Of a DNA stretch of 64,000 nt, positions 1 to 8,290 are shown one piece after another. The notes under the pieces were generated by a model. It made no database searches and was not told the origin of the DNA. It saw nothing but the letters and a program-made list of their open reading frames with translations. The position numbers were made by a program, and so were the translations under genes. The DNA lies in NCBI RefSeq assembly GCF_011762185.1, contig NZ_JAASQJ010000001.1:992001-1056000 (forward strand), written 5' to 3'. Each line of letters opens with the position of its first letter. Position 1 is the stretch's first letter. This DNA comes from Dyadobacter arcticus. Its GTDB lineage: Bacteria > Bacteroidota > Bacteroidia > Cytophagales > Spirosomataceae.

Positions 1-619
1 CCCAATTAAAATTAAAGCGTTCTCGTATCCTTCGCTCCTTGAAATTCTGGACGCTACTGCCTTCGGGAATGCTATATTCAAGATCCATGGAAGCTCTTAC
101 ACGATAAAAATTGGTGTCCACCGCAATGTCATCCCAAGTCATTTTCACCGTGATAGCGGTATCGTTTCTAAATGAATTATTTGAAAAAGAGGTGTCAATC
201 ACAAAGGTTTTGGCAATAACCAATTTTCCTGGTACCATACAGCTGGCCGTTACAGTGCGTCTTCCATCTGTGACGTTCAGATAGTATGTCTTTGAAGCTG
301 CTATCGGAAAACCAGTTTGATCAAGGCTATATAATCGGCTTGCTGTATCCCAGGGAACAATTGCCTCATTCATACCATCAGAAATTTTCACAATCGCATT
401 TCTGACGACACCCCCTTTCCCGGTTGTTTCACCAAAAACCGGCACCGATTCTGTCACAACCACATTAATGCGGGTCGCCTGTGGAGAAATAAATGACTGC
501 ACAACCAGTTTCGAATCCACCTGTGGTAGCCGCGACGCCGGAATGTCCGTGATCAGCGACTCACAGGCGAAAAGCGTTAATGTGAAAACCATTACAATTA
601 TATAAGCAAATCTCATCAT
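1..619 (-). CDS. DUF4249 family lipoprotein (3' part beyond window)
   Basis: Open frame of about 206 codons running off the left edge, read by translating the minus strand from ATG at 619 (a second ATG follows at 616). The N-terminus is a lipoprotein signal with lipobox LFAC (Cys19), followed by an Ig-like beta-rich region. The pattern (PQVDSKLVVQSFISP, later GVVRNAIVKISDG and ASKTYYLNVTDG) is that of DUF4249, a Bacteroidota outer-membrane lipoprotein family usually encoded beside a TonB-dependent receptor. The start lies 9 bases after the receptor stop, so the two are almost certainly one operon and likely form an uptake or surface complex. The substrate is unknown. Only the N-terminal part is visible. 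Confidence 0.8.
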   Translation of the reverse strand, partial: MMRFAYIIVMVFTLTLFACESLITDIPASRLPQVDSKLVVQSFISPQATRINVVVTESVPVFGETTGKGGVVRNAIVKISDGMNEAIVPWDTASRLYSLDQTGFPIAASKTYYLNVTDGRRTVTASCMVPGKLVIAKTFVIDTSFSNNSFRNDTAITVKMTWDDIAVDTNFYRVRASMDLEYSIPEGSSVQNFKERRIRERFNFNW

Positions 620-628
620 CAGCCAGGT

Positions 629-3031
629 CTAGAACTTGAAGTTGTAACTGAAATAGGGGAGGATTGGAAAGAGGGAATACCTTTTCAATGTTCTCTTGCC
701 AGTTGTTCCATTCTCTGTTTCTCCATCGGATAGGTCGTAGAAGAAAGGATTTCGGCGGTTGTATACATTATAGATACCAAATTCCCAGATGCGCTCGTGC
801 CTTTTTTTGTTTTTACGAAATTGAACAGAAATGTCCATGCGGTGAAACGGTTCCGCGCTGAAACTGTTTTTCTGACCATATTCACTCACCGTCGGGCCGT
901 TCCAGCCAATGATCGGCTTACCATTTGGATTAAGTCGGGTCATCAAATTGTCGCTTACACCCTGATATGTTGATACGGGCAACGTTAACGCATTTCCAGT
1001 CCCATAAACCCAGGTGGATGAAAGTGTAATGCGTTTATTGATTTCATAGATTCCGACAATGGATAAATCGTGACGGCGGTCGTATCGCGGATAAAATGTT
1101 TCACCAAAGTTCAGTTCGGGAAATTTCCAGCGGGTCCAGGATAAAGTGTATCCAATCCAGCCGGAAAGTCTGCCAGTCTTTTTCTGTATCAAAAACTCCG
1201 CTCCGTAAGACCAGCCTTTACCAGCAGTAACATTGTCCTCCCAGCTCAGTTCATTAGCATTTTCGCCATTAATGCTCAAAAATGAAGAACCTTCCTTGTA
1301 ATTCAGAATATGGTCCATCTTTTTGTAATATCCTTCCAGGGTCAACGTAAGTGCCGGGCGTTCCAGATCTTTTGCAAAACCTGCTGCTATTTGCTGCGAT
1401 TCCTGCGGAGCAACGCGGTCGGTTGTAGGAACCCAGAGGTCGGTAGGCAGGCCAAGACCAGTGTTGGAAAGCAAATGAACATATTGGTTCATTTTTGCAT
1501 ACGAAGCTTTGAAAGAGAAATCCTGCGCCAATCTTAAGGCAGCCGATAACCTTGGCTCGGGGCGAATGTACGTTTTTGTCTCAGTCTGAAAAGAACTGAA
1601 CCTTAATCCTCCATTGATTTTCAATGCATCCAGCGCCTGCCAGGTATCTTCAATGTAGAGCCCGGCTTCAAGCGTATTCACTGGCTTAACCGAACGTTCA
1701 ATTGGGTTATCTATAAAAGAACCTTCTATTGCGAGGGCAGACGGAACAAATTTGTGAAAAGTAGCCTGCGCACCGAATTTTATGGCATGTTTAGGTGAGG
1801 GATAAAAATCAAAATCTGTTTTTATTCCAAAGTCACGGATCTTAGAATTGTAATCCAGGCTGAATTCATCCTCAGTGGTGCCGTCGCCGTTAATGTCTTT
1901 GGAATAACTTGAAACCCCGAAGTTGAAATTGCTGAAGATGAACGAAGTGTTGACGAAGAGTTTTTGGTTTACAACATGGTTCCAGCGCATGGTTGCCGTC
2001 GCATTGCCCCAGTCCAATCCCGCCCTTGTTTCTGAATCAGAGCTTTTTTCGCTTGCGTGAAATTTATCCCGTCCAAAATATCCGCTCACATAAAGCTTGT
2101 CTTTCGGACCGAGATCGTAATTCATTTTAGCATTCAAATCATAAAAGTAATAGCCTGGCTTAACCTGGCTGTCATCTCCTTTTTGAGATTGAGCTATGAA
2201 TGGGGAGGCTAGTACATCAATGTAAGTTCTTCGTCCGGAGATTAAAAAAGAAGATTTGCCTTTTGAAATAGGCCCTTCCAATGTCAATCTGGAAGATATT
2301 AATCCAATCCCGCCTTCTCCATGCAATTTATCTTTGCTGCCTTCCTTCATATTCATTTCCAGAACAGACGAAAGCCTTCCGCCATATCGCGCCGGAAAAC
2401 CACCTTTTGTCAATTCGACGCTTTTCAATGCATCGCTGTTAAAAATGGAAAAGAAGCCAAATAAGTGATTTGCATTGTAAACAACTGCATCATCAAGAAT
2501 AATCAGGTTTTGATCCGGTCCGCCGCCGCGAACATATAGACCAGTTTGTCCCTCAGTACCTTTTTGTACGCCTGGCATTAATTGCAGAATCCGTAATACA
2601 TCCTTTTCCCCGAAGAATGCGGGTACCTTTTTCAGCTGAGCAATCGGAATTTCAATCTGGCTCATTTGTACATTGCGGCTCACGTAATCTTCCTGCCGCT
2701 TCGCTGAAACAAGCACTTCTTCCAATTGGTTAACTGTTTTCAGAAAAATATTGACGGTGAGATTTTTAGAAATGTTGACGAGCTGATCCGTTTTCTCATA
2801 ACCTACAAACGAAAAAGACAGAATGGCTGAATCTGAGGCTGGGACAGTAAGGGAATAAAATCCATAAGTATTCGTAACAGCGCCAAACGGTGTTCCGGCG
2901 AGATATACATTGACGCCCGGTAGTTGCTCCTGACTTCCCTCTTCCTTAACAAAACCGCTAATGGTTATACGCTCCTGAGCAAAACTTATGATTGATATAA
3001 AGAGGAATGTAGCAGTAAAGATTAATCGCAT
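629..3031 (-). CDS. TonB-dependent receptor with carboxypeptidase-regulatory-like N-domain
   Basis: Outer-membrane active transporter of 800 residues from the chosen start. The frame is open upstream to 3088, but the ATG at 3031 begins a clean signal peptide (MRLIFTATFLF..., cleaved after SFAQ), and a TAAATTTG box at 3068-3075 would place transcription start inside the longer frame. Order: signal peptide 1-19, carboxypeptidase-regulatory-like beta-sandwich about 22-105 (ISGFVKEEGSQEQLPGVNVY), plug domain about 130-225 with the VRGGGPDQNLIILDD segment, then the beta-barrel to a C-terminal NFKF. A DUF4249 lipoprotein follows after 9 bases. This receptor/DUF4249 pairing is common in Bacteroidota and differs from SusC/SusD. 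Substrate not predictable. Confidence 0.92.
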   Translation of the reverse strand: MRLIFTATFLFISIISFAQERITISGFVKEEGSQEQLPGVNVYLAGTPFGAVTNTYGFYSLTVPASDSAILSFSFVGYEKTDQLVNISKNLTVNIFLKTVNQLEEVLVSAKRQEDYVSRNVQMSQIEIPIAQLKKVPAFFGEKDVLRILQLMPGVQKGTEGQTGLYVRGGGPDQNLIILDDAVVYNANHLFGFFSIFNSDALKSVELTKGGFPARYGGRLSSVLEMNMKEGSKDKLHGEGGIGLISSRLTLEGPISKGKSSFLISGRRTYIDVLASPFIAQSQKGDDSQVKPGYYFYDLNAKMNYDLGPKDKLYVSGYFGRDKFHASEKSSDSETRAGLDWGNATATMRWNHVVNQKLFVNTSFIFSNFNFGVSSYSKDINGDGTTEDEFSLDYNSKIRDFGIKTDFDFYPSPKHAIKFGAQATFHKFVPSALAIEGSFIDNPIERSVKPVNTLEAGLYIEDTWQALDALKINGGLRFSSFQTETKTYIRPEPRLSAALRLAQDFSFKASYAKMNQYVHLLSNTGLGLPTDLWVPTTDRVAPQESQQIAAGFAKDLERPALTLTLEGYYKKMDHILNYKEGSSFLSINGENANELSWEDNVTAGKGWSYGAEFLIQKKTGRLSGWIGYTLSWTRWKFPELNFGETFYPRYDRRHDLSIVGIYEINKRITLSSTWVYGTGNALTLPVSTYQGVSDNLMTRLNPNGKPIIGWNGPTVSEYGQKNSFSAEPFHRMDISVQFRKNKKRHERIWEFGIYNVYNRRNPFFYDLSDGETENGTTGKRTLKRYSLFPILPYFSYNFKF

Positions 3032-3067
3032 GATGGGGAAGCTGATTCGCTTCTGTAACGACCTGGT

Positions 3068-3075
3068 CAAATTTA
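3068..3075 (-). promoter_or_regulatory. Putative -7 box for the TonB receptor gene
   Basis: Minus-strand TAAATTTG fits the Bacteroidetes -7 consensus TAnnTTTG. It would start transcription near 3061, about 30 bases before the ATG at 3031. The nearest upstream TTG is 23 bases away, which is longer than usual, so the -33 element is weak. Confidence 0.3.
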
Positions 3076-3167
3076 AAGTATGGATCATTGCATAGGGTCA
3101 AGCATCTGAACAATCGGCTAACCTATATATACTTAAATTACGGCAACTTGGATCAAAACAGGTAGCG

Positions 3168-4088
3168 CTAATTCACGCCCTTTACCTTCATCTTCAACCC
3201 ATAAACCGCAGTCTCCGCCGTAATAAAAAGCATATCGTTATCTTTTCCTCCAAAACAAATGTTAGCAGTCCAGCCGCTGTGAATAGGGAATTGGGCGATT
3301 TGCTCACCTGTTTTGTCGAAAACAGTTACACCTTTTCCGGTTGTATAAAGATTTCCTTCCGCGTCCAGGATCATTCCATCAGAACCTTTGGAAACAAAAA
3401 GTGTGCGATTGGTTAATGTTCCATCCTTTTGGATATCATACTTATACGTTTTGCTGTCACCAATGTCAGCCACATACAAAGTCTTGCCATCTTTGGTGCC
3501 AATAATGCCATTGGGTTTCTTGATATTGGCATCAACTCTTATCAGGGTTTTGCCTTTGGGATCAAGGTAATAGACATATTCTCCGTCCTGCTGCATTTTC
3601 GGGTCACGCTTCCAGTAGTCGCGTTTGTATAGCGGATCGGTCAGGTATATACCGCCTTTGGGATCAATCCAAAGATCATTTGGGCCGTTAAGTAACTTGC
3701 CTTCAAAATCTTTAACCAAAACCGTGGGTTTACCATTTTTATCAAATGACCAAACCTGATTGTCTTCATCAGAGCAGGCAACAAGATTCCCTTTTTTATC
3801 GAAATACATTCCATTGGCGCGACCAGAACTGTCGGAGAAGACACTGAATTTACCCGTTTCTGCGTCCCAGCGAATGATTTTGTTGTTGGGTTGGTCTGTA
3901 AAAAAAACATTTCCGTCTTTGTCCGCGACAGGTCCTTCTGTGAATTTGTAACCATCGCCCAGTTTTTCAACTAGCGCCCCGGGCGCTACTATTGATTTGG
4001 AATCCATGATCTGTGCTGAAAGTAAAGCCGGGAAGACGAGTGCCATTAGTCCCATTAAAAATGAATAAAAACCTGCGGATCTTTTCAT
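3168..4088 (-). CDS. Secreted SMP-30/gluconolactonase/LRE family protein
   Basis: 306 residues with signal peptide (MKRSAGFYSFLMGLMALVF..., cleaved near LLSAQ). A six-bladed beta-propeller of the SMP-30/gluconolactonase family follows, with repeated NG/DPKG blades. Metal-site candidates are Glu in FTEGPVADKDG, Asn/Asp in LNGPNDLWIDPKGG, Asn in KPNGIIGTKDG and Asp in LYVADIGD. The family hydrolyses sugar lactones such as gluconolactone using a divalent metal. The signal peptide suggests periplasmic action. Divided from the AraC gene upstream by 70 bases, so possibly in its own unit. Exact substrate unknown. Confidence 0.85.
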   Translation of the reverse strand: MKRSAGFYSFLMGLMALVFPALLSAQIMDSKSIVAPGALVEKLGDGYKFTEGPVADKDGNVFFTDQPNNKIIRWDAETGKFSVFSDSSGRANGMYFDKKGNLVACSDEDNQVWSFDKNGKPTVLVKDFEGKLLNGPNDLWIDPKGGIYLTDPLYKRDYWKRDPKMQQDGEYVYYLDPKGKTLIRVDANIKKPNGIIGTKDGKTLYVADIGDSKTYKYDIQKDGTLTNRTLFVSKGSDGMILDAEGNLYTTGKGVTVFDKTGEQIAQFPIHSGWTANICFGGKDNDMLFITAETAVYGLKMKVKGVN

Positions 4089-4157
4089 ATATCAAAACAA
4101 TGCGAGATAAGTTGTTCCAGCATTATCTCAAAAAGTCGGCCAGCGTTGTTTCCTTAC

Positions 4158-4964
4158 TTATCGAATTCTGGACGGGGCCACGCCGTAGGCTTTTTTGAAG
4201 GCAAAAGAAAAATGGGATAGATCCTCAAAACCAGTCTCCAGATACACGTCCGAAGGCGCTTTTCCCTTTTCTTTAATCAGATAATGCGCAGTTTCCAATC
4301 TTTTTTGCACGAGCCAGCGGCTTGGCGAAATGTGGAATATTTTTTCAAAATCGCGTTTAAATGTTGCCATACTTCTGCCGGTCAGATAAGCGTATCTTTT
4401 CAACTGCACATTGAAATGGAAGTTTTGCTGCATAAATCCTTCAAGGTCGATTTTACCAGGTTCGCTGAAATCGAATAAAATGTCTTTTAATTCTGGATTA
4501 GTTTGAAGTAAAATAAGAATCGCTTCCTTTAATTTCAAGGACATTAAATGCTGATTGGCCGGCGGCTGAAATTCCTGGTAAGGCATCAGAGAGTCGACAT
4601 AACTTTTTAGCAGCGGGTCAGATTTTAGTTCAATCACAGCTTTACCATTCCGATGAGGCGAAGCTTCATAGCCAAATTCCAGGGCGAATTTTCGAAGCGT
4701 TTGCTGATCCAGATAAATGGAAATCGCTTTAAATTCCCCATTTTCTGGCGGCTGCTTGTTGAATTTGACCAAACTATTTCTTTTGGTAAATCTGAAATCA
4801 CCTTCCTGAAAAGCGTAATTGTGAGCAGCATCATTGACCGTGAGTGTGCCTGCAACCTGGTAACTAAACACATGGTCCGGGGCAAATTGTTCTCCTTCCC
4901 GGCTTCTGGCAAAGTAGCAGGAATACACAATTTGTGACAATTTGTGACCTTCAACCTGGCTCAT
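4158..4964 (-). CDS. AraC family transcriptional regulator
   Basis: 268 residues. A cupin-like N-terminal sensing domain (about 1-150) is followed by two helix-turn-helix motifs of the AraC/XylS type in the last 90 residues (GRSMATFKRDFEKIFHISPS, then SDVYLETGFEDLSHFSFAFK and the final FKKAYGVAPS signature). The gene follows the SDR gene on the same strand, and a 12-bp inverted repeat lies between them at 4988-5025. AraC proteins of this shape often control a neighbouring oxidoreductase, so the SDR is the natural candidate target. The ligand is unknown. Confidence 0.88.
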   Translation of the reverse strand: MSQVEGHKLSQIVYSCYFARSREGEQFAPDHVFSYQVAGTLTVNDAAHNYAFQEGDFRFTKRNSLVKFNKQPPENGEFKAISIYLDQQTLRKFALEFGYEASPHRNGKAVIELKSDPLLKSYVDSLMPYQEFQPPANQHLMSLKLKEAILILLQTNPELKDILFDFSEPGKIDLEGFMQQNFHFNVQLKRYAYLTGRSMATFKRDFEKIFHISPSRWLVQKRLETAHYLIKEKGKAPSDVYLETGFEDLSHFSFAFKKAYGVAPSRIR

Positions 4965-4987
4965 TGGTTTTCAAATTATATGATTGT

Positions 4988-5025
4988 AACAGCATTGCAA
5001 GACCATTTTGTTCTGCAATGCTGTT
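4988..5025 (-). promoter_or_regulatory. 12-bp perfect inverted repeat between SDR and AraC genes
   Basis: Arms AACAGCATTGCA (4988-4999) and TGCAATGCTGTT (5014-5025) are perfectly complementary with a 14-base loop. It lies 24 bases after the SDR stop and 23 bases before the AraC ATG. It lacks a strong U-tract on the minus strand, so it could be either a weak terminator for the SDR or an operator for the AraC gene. Confidence 0.5.
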
Positions 5026-5049
5026 TTGATTGACTGCTTTTAAAAAATC

Positions 5050-5937
5050 TCAAATTCCCTTGATCTGCATGTAGGATTTCCCCGCCTCCGAGTCGAAGAA
5101 GTTTTCGGCTTCATCATGATCGGTTGACAGGCTTACGTCCATCCATTTTTCCATTTCAGCCTGCCGGTTTGCATCTGCCCGCTGTAAAATACCGATCGCC
5201 TCACTACCGAGTACCAGATGCAAAGGCGGCTCGGGATGGTTAACAAGCTCTATCATTGCATTCGCAGCTTTATCCGGGTCGCCCACGGGCGTGAAAGTGC
5301 CGCCCGAAAAAAATTGTTTAATTCCGCCGACGGTAGATTCGTAGCCTTCAACCTCAGGCGCGAAGCTCATGGAAGAACCAGCCCAATCAGTACGAAATCC
5401 ACCCGGTTCAACCGAAGTTACCTTTATCCCTAGCGGCGTAATTTCTTTGGAAAGTGCCTCAGTAAAACCTCCCAGGCCAAATTTCGCAGCCTGATACATG
5501 GTCAAACCAGCACTGCCAACTCTACCCCCAATGGAGCTGATTTGTAGAATGCGACCGGAGCGTTGCTTGCGCATGTGCGGCAACACCGCACGGGTGATTT
5601 CAATCGGCGCATATAAATTTGTATTCAATTGACTTTGAACCTGTTCGTCGGTAAATGCTTCGGCTGCGCCGGTAATTCCAAATCCAGCATTATTCACTAG
5701 AACATCAATTTTTCCAAAATGCTGAATTGCGTGAGCGACGGCAGCATAAATTTGCTCCTTGTTGGTCACATCCAGCTCGATAGGTAATATCTGATCCGGA
5801 AATTGCTGAAGAAGTTCGTCTAATTGTTGCGTATTGCGTGCTGTTGCAGCGACTTTATCACCATTTTTGAGCACTGCTTCTGTCAGGCTTCTTCCCAATC
5901 CGCGGGAGCTGCCTGTAATAAACCAAACCTTTGTCAT
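5050..5937 (-). CDS. Short-chain dehydrogenase/reductase (classical SDR)
   Basis: 295 residues from the ATG at 5937. The frame is open to 5967, but the SDR fold begins directly after this Met (MTKVWFITGSSRGLG). NAD(P)-binding TGSSRGLG at residues 8-15, NNAG at 82-85, catalytic Tyr148 and Lys152 (YQAAK) with Ser at 134/135. A basic residue after the Gly motif and ATARN after beta-2 suggest NADP preference (inference). Cytoplasmic NAD(P)H-dependent oxidoreductase of unknown substrate. The sequence resembles the SDRs often found next to AraC regulators; the AraC gene is immediately downstream. Confidence 0.88.
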   Translation of the reverse strand: MTKVWFITGSSRGLGRSLTEAVLKNGDKVAATARNTQQLDELLQQFPDQILPIELDVTNKEQIYAAVAHAIQHFGKIDVLVNNAGFGITGAAEAFTDEQVQSQLNTNLYAPIEITRAVLPHMRKQRSGRILQISSIGGRVGSAGLTMYQAAKFGLGGFTEALSKEITPLGIKVTSVEPGGFRTDWAGSSMSFAPEVEGYESTVGGIKQFFSGGTFTPVGDPDKAANAMIELVNHPEPPLHLVLGSEAIGILQRADANRQAEMEKWMDVSLSTDHDEAENFFDSEAGKSYMQIKGI

Positions 5938-6039
5938 CGTGTTTTTATTTTGAATTAACGATAACAAAGGTCGGCGGAATTGTAGAGGTCAACTTTGCTG
6001 AAAAGCTCAAAGTTAGTTTGTTGAAAAGCTCATAAAAAC

Positions 6040-6059
6040 AGGTGTCGGAAAGGACACCT
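6040..6059 (-). terminator. Rho-independent terminator after the 56-codon gene
   Basis: Minus-strand stem AGGTGTC / GACACCT (7 bp, 6-base loop) followed by GTTTTTATG. It lies 8 bases after the stop of the small gene at 6067, which supports that gene as the end of a real transcript. Confidence 0.65.
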
Positions 6060-6066
6060 TAGATTC

Positions 6067-6237
6067 TTATGGAATTAATTTTTGTTGGCTTTTTTCCAGC
6101 CCTTCCAGAAATTGTCGGGCGCGGGCAGTTTTTTCTGGGAAAAGGTCTCTTCCTCTCGTCTTCTCAAAGACGTATTTGCAAAGTTCCGACTCTGTCATTT
6201 CAGGCAGTCCGTCGAATTTTATTTTTCTATCTTCCAT
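6067..6237 (-). CDS. Small conserved-looking protein, 56 aa, partner of DUF6934 gene
   Basis: Found by reading the minus strand between 6252 and the terminator. ATG at 6237, stop TAA at 6067-6069, 56 residues. Sequence starts MEDRKIKFDGLPEMTESE and continues KYVFEKTRGRDLFPEKTARA, highly charged, apparently one or two helices, no signal peptide or membrane segment. It begins 14 bases after the DUF6934 stop and ends 8 bases before a terminator, so the pair reads as a two-gene operon. I do not recognise a family. The size and pairing resemble antitoxin or toxin partners, but no function can be assigned from sequence. Confidence 0.6.
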   Translation of the reverse strand: MEDRKIKFDGLPEMTESELCKYVFEKTRGRDLFPEKTARARQFLEGLEKSQQKLIP

Positions 6238-6251
6238 ACTCTAATTTACAA

Positions 6252-6797
6252 TTATTTTTTGAACATTAAAATTGCGTTATATGCTCTTCCCAGAATGTAC
6301 TTTTCGGTTGTCAAGCTCATTCTATCGTTGGTGTAACCACCTAAAAACCAATAATGATAACTTAGCGCAGAAAAATGCTTCTCTACGAAATTTCGGTAAA
6401 TGGCCACTCTCTGATTGAATTTTCGACAAGAAAGATGGCATTTCCTAATACATGTCCTTTGGCACTTTTCTATAAAGTCTGGTCCGCCGTCACTACCCTG
6501 GACTATCAAAATTGCATCAGCAAACCTTTCAAAAAATAGCGGGATAGTTGACAGAACCGTATTAAACACTTTGTAGGCATCTCCATTGCCGCTTTTTATA
6601 TGATCTTCAATTTGATCACTCTTGTCATTATAATCTCCGAAACCAAGATTGTAGACGTCTCTGTCTTCGAATTGATGCGTTAGGGTATATTGAATAATCT
6701 TTGGAACAATTTGTCTACCAACACTTATGAATACATACTCAAGTTGTGCCGAAGAACGCTCTTCTCTTACTTCATAGGTGTTGGATGAACTCGCCAT
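6252..6797 (-). CDS. DUF6934 family protein
   Basis: 181 residues, no signal peptide. The YEVREERSSAQLEYVF opening, YNLGFGD motif at residues 49-55, then NGDAYKVFNTVLSTIPLFF and an IVQGSDGG segment match my memory of DUF6934, a family found mainly in Bacteroidota (a typical member has YNLGFGD, NGDxxKVLATV and a GST..RTRLYR block). Here the usual GST-R-T-R-LYR block is replaced by a Cys-rich stretch (CQRTCIRKCHLSC), which is unusual. No established function. A 56-codon gene follows after 14 bases. Both lie in an island rich in toxin-antitoxin-type genes. Confidence 0.6.
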   Translation of the reverse strand: MASSSNTYEVREERSSAQLEYVFISVGRQIVPKIIQYTLTHQFEDRDVYNLGFGDYNDKSDQIEDHIKSGNGDAYKVFNTVLSTIPLFFERFADAILIVQGSDGGPDFIEKCQRTCIRKCHLSCRKFNQRVAIYRNFVEKHFSALSYHYWFLGGYTNDRMSLTTEKYILGRAYNAILMFKK

Positions 6798-6929
6798 TTA
6801 GGAGGGGTTGATTCGAAATGGCAAAATGTATATATGTGAAGTGAAGTTATTGTAATGGATTTATCTGGCGGTTGGTGAAAATTACCGAGTGGTCAAAAGG
6901 ACAATGCTAATAGCGCTTACAGCCTTATC

Positions 6930-7643
6930 TCAATCCCGGAAAGTCACAATCACTGGAACATGGTCGCTATATTTGGTCCAGAAATCAAAGTCTCCCACTT
7001 CGACAGATTCCAGTTTTTCGGCCATATCTGCGGAAACAAAGCAATAATCCAGGTGATAAGGCCGGTTCCGATGCCGGTACAAATACAATGTCGGATGCTC
7101 TTCACCGCCCTGGGTTTGCTTGTGGTGTAAATGATAGGTGCTGTGTACACCTTTACTTTCCAATAACCTAACTACATCCGAATGGTTGCTGATCCGAGAC
7201 TTACGATCCCAGATCGTATTGCTATTGAAATCTCCAATCAGAATTGTTTTTGTATTGGAAATCAGGCTGTCATAATGCAAAACCGCTTTCCAAACCTGCT
7301 CGACATATTGCCCGTCTTTATCGTCCGGATTGTTGGCCCAAATCGCAAATAGGTTGAAATCAGACTGTCCATTAGTGACATGAATAGGAATAATCATCCG
7401 CAAATCTGCATTGTGATTTTCCAGAACCCGGAAGCGGTAGTCGCTATACGAAAAGATTGCAAGTCCTTTATTGTTGTTTTTTCCAAACCATAGAACATCT
7501 GTTGGCTTGGGCGTATTGGCTGGAAACAGAAGCTTATCGGGACATTCACATTCGGGGACAACCAGGATATCCGGCTGGTAGGAGAGGATCAGATCGGCTT
7601 TCCTTCGAAAAGCCATGTTGCAGTTCCAGGTAATGAGCCGCAT
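6930..7643 (-). CDS. Endonuclease/exonuclease/phosphatase (EEP) family protein
   Basis: 237 residues with the full DNase I/EEP active-site set: Asn7 (TWNCN), metal-binding Glu31 (PECECP), GDFNSN at 137-142, HLDY at 197-200 and SDHVPV at 226-231. No signal peptide or membrane segment, so probably cytoplasmic, unlike many EEP proteins of Bacteroidota that are secreted. The family cleaves phosphodiesters in nucleic acids or inositol phosphates; the substrate here is unknown. It follows the PIN toxin gene by 23 bases and is the last gene of a five-gene run on the minus strand, which suggests co-expression with the toxin-antitoxin-like genes. Confidence 0.85.
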   Translation of the reverse strand: MRLITWNCNMAFRRKADLILSYQPDILVVPECECPDKLLFPANTPKPTDVLWFGKNNNKGLAIFSYSDYRFRVLENHNADLRMIIPIHVTNGQSDFNLFAIWANNPDDKDGQYVEQVWKAVLHYDSLISNTKTILIGDFNSNTIWDRKSRISNHSDVVRLLESKGVHSTYHLHHKQTQGGEEHPTLYLYRHRNRPYHLDYCFVSADMAEKLESVEVGDFDFWTKYSDHVPVIVTFRD

Positions 7644-7666
7644 TGGGTTAGGCTGTTATATTAAAA

Positions 7667-8056
7667 TCATTTCAACAAATCCAGCTGACCAATCCTTTCA
7701 AAATGCTTCTTATTCAATGTGTCGAACGACATTTCGTTGGCTATCGCAGTGGCTGCAATAAACAAATCTGCTTGGGCAATTGAACAGCGATTTTTTCTCA
7801 GACCGTGTTGAATTTCCGCAGCGCAGTGAGCGGCAATGCTGTCAAAAGGAATGACAATTACTTCAAAGAGCAAACTATTCCAGAAACTTCTTTGGGCAGC
7901 TGTCGCTCCAGTATAAATTTCAAATTCGGTAACACTGGAAATGGCTATTTGATCGAATTCTTTGGATAGCTGAACGAACCTGGATTTGGATTTGTCTGTC
8001 TTTCGGAAATAATCAATCAAAACGCTCGTATCGAGCATCAGGATTTTCTCCGCCAT
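7667..8056 (-). CDS. PIN domain ribonuclease, VapC-like toxin
   Basis: 129 residues, a complete PIN domain. Acidic site: Asp9 (LMLDTSVLIDYF), Glu44 (SVTEFEIYTG), Asp97 (AQADLFIAATA). The fourth position falls in FDTLNKKHFERI (Asp112), which corresponds to the usual TxNxxDF block. PIN proteins of the VapC type are Mg-dependent RNases that cleave tRNA or rRNA and are neutralised by a small antitoxin encoded upstream. Here a 78-residue gene overlaps its start by 19 bases, the expected antitoxin position. It also contains the usual IAQADLFIAA helix of VapC-like toxins. Confidence 0.88.
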   Translation of the reverse strand: MAEKILMLDTSVLIDYFRKTDKSKSRFVQLSKEFDQIAISSVTEFEIYTGATAAQRSFWNSLLFEVIVIPFDSIAAHCAAEIQHGLRKNRCSIAQADLFIAATAIANEMSFDTLNKKHFERIGQLDLLK

Positions 8057-8274
8057 TGATTGATCGATTTGCGGGTTTCTTCAATGGTTTTAATCTGCTC
8101 GTCAGAAAACACAGGGCCCTTCAGCAATAATTGTGTCAGCCTAGACCGTTTTGGTTCCGGTGTATTTTCTGGGGCAAGCTCTTTTTGAAGCCGCGCCTTC
8201 TGGGTGGGTGAGAGTTGTTTTACAATCGTCACCAGTTCTTGAAATGGAATGTGTGTTTTTGCTTTCATGCCCAA
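8038..8274 (-). CDS. Putative antitoxin of the PIN toxin (78 aa)
   Basis: 78 residues with an N-terminal alpha-helical segment (FQELVTIVKQLSPTQKARLQ) and a basic tail that ends within the toxin gene (19-base overlap, so translational coupling is likely). Its sequence is not a classical AbrB or ribbon-helix-helix VapB; it resembles the short helical DUF2281-like or unnamed antitoxins that precede PIN genes in Bacteroidota and cyanobacteria. The LSPTQKARLQKEL stretch is typical of those proteins. The antitoxin role is inferred from position and size. Confidence 0.6.
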   Translation of the reverse strand: MGMKAKTHIPFQELVTIVKQLSPTQKARLQKELAPENTPEPKRSRLTQLLLKGPVFSDEQIKTIEETRKSINQWRRKS

Positions 8275-8290
8275 ATATAATGTTTATGTC

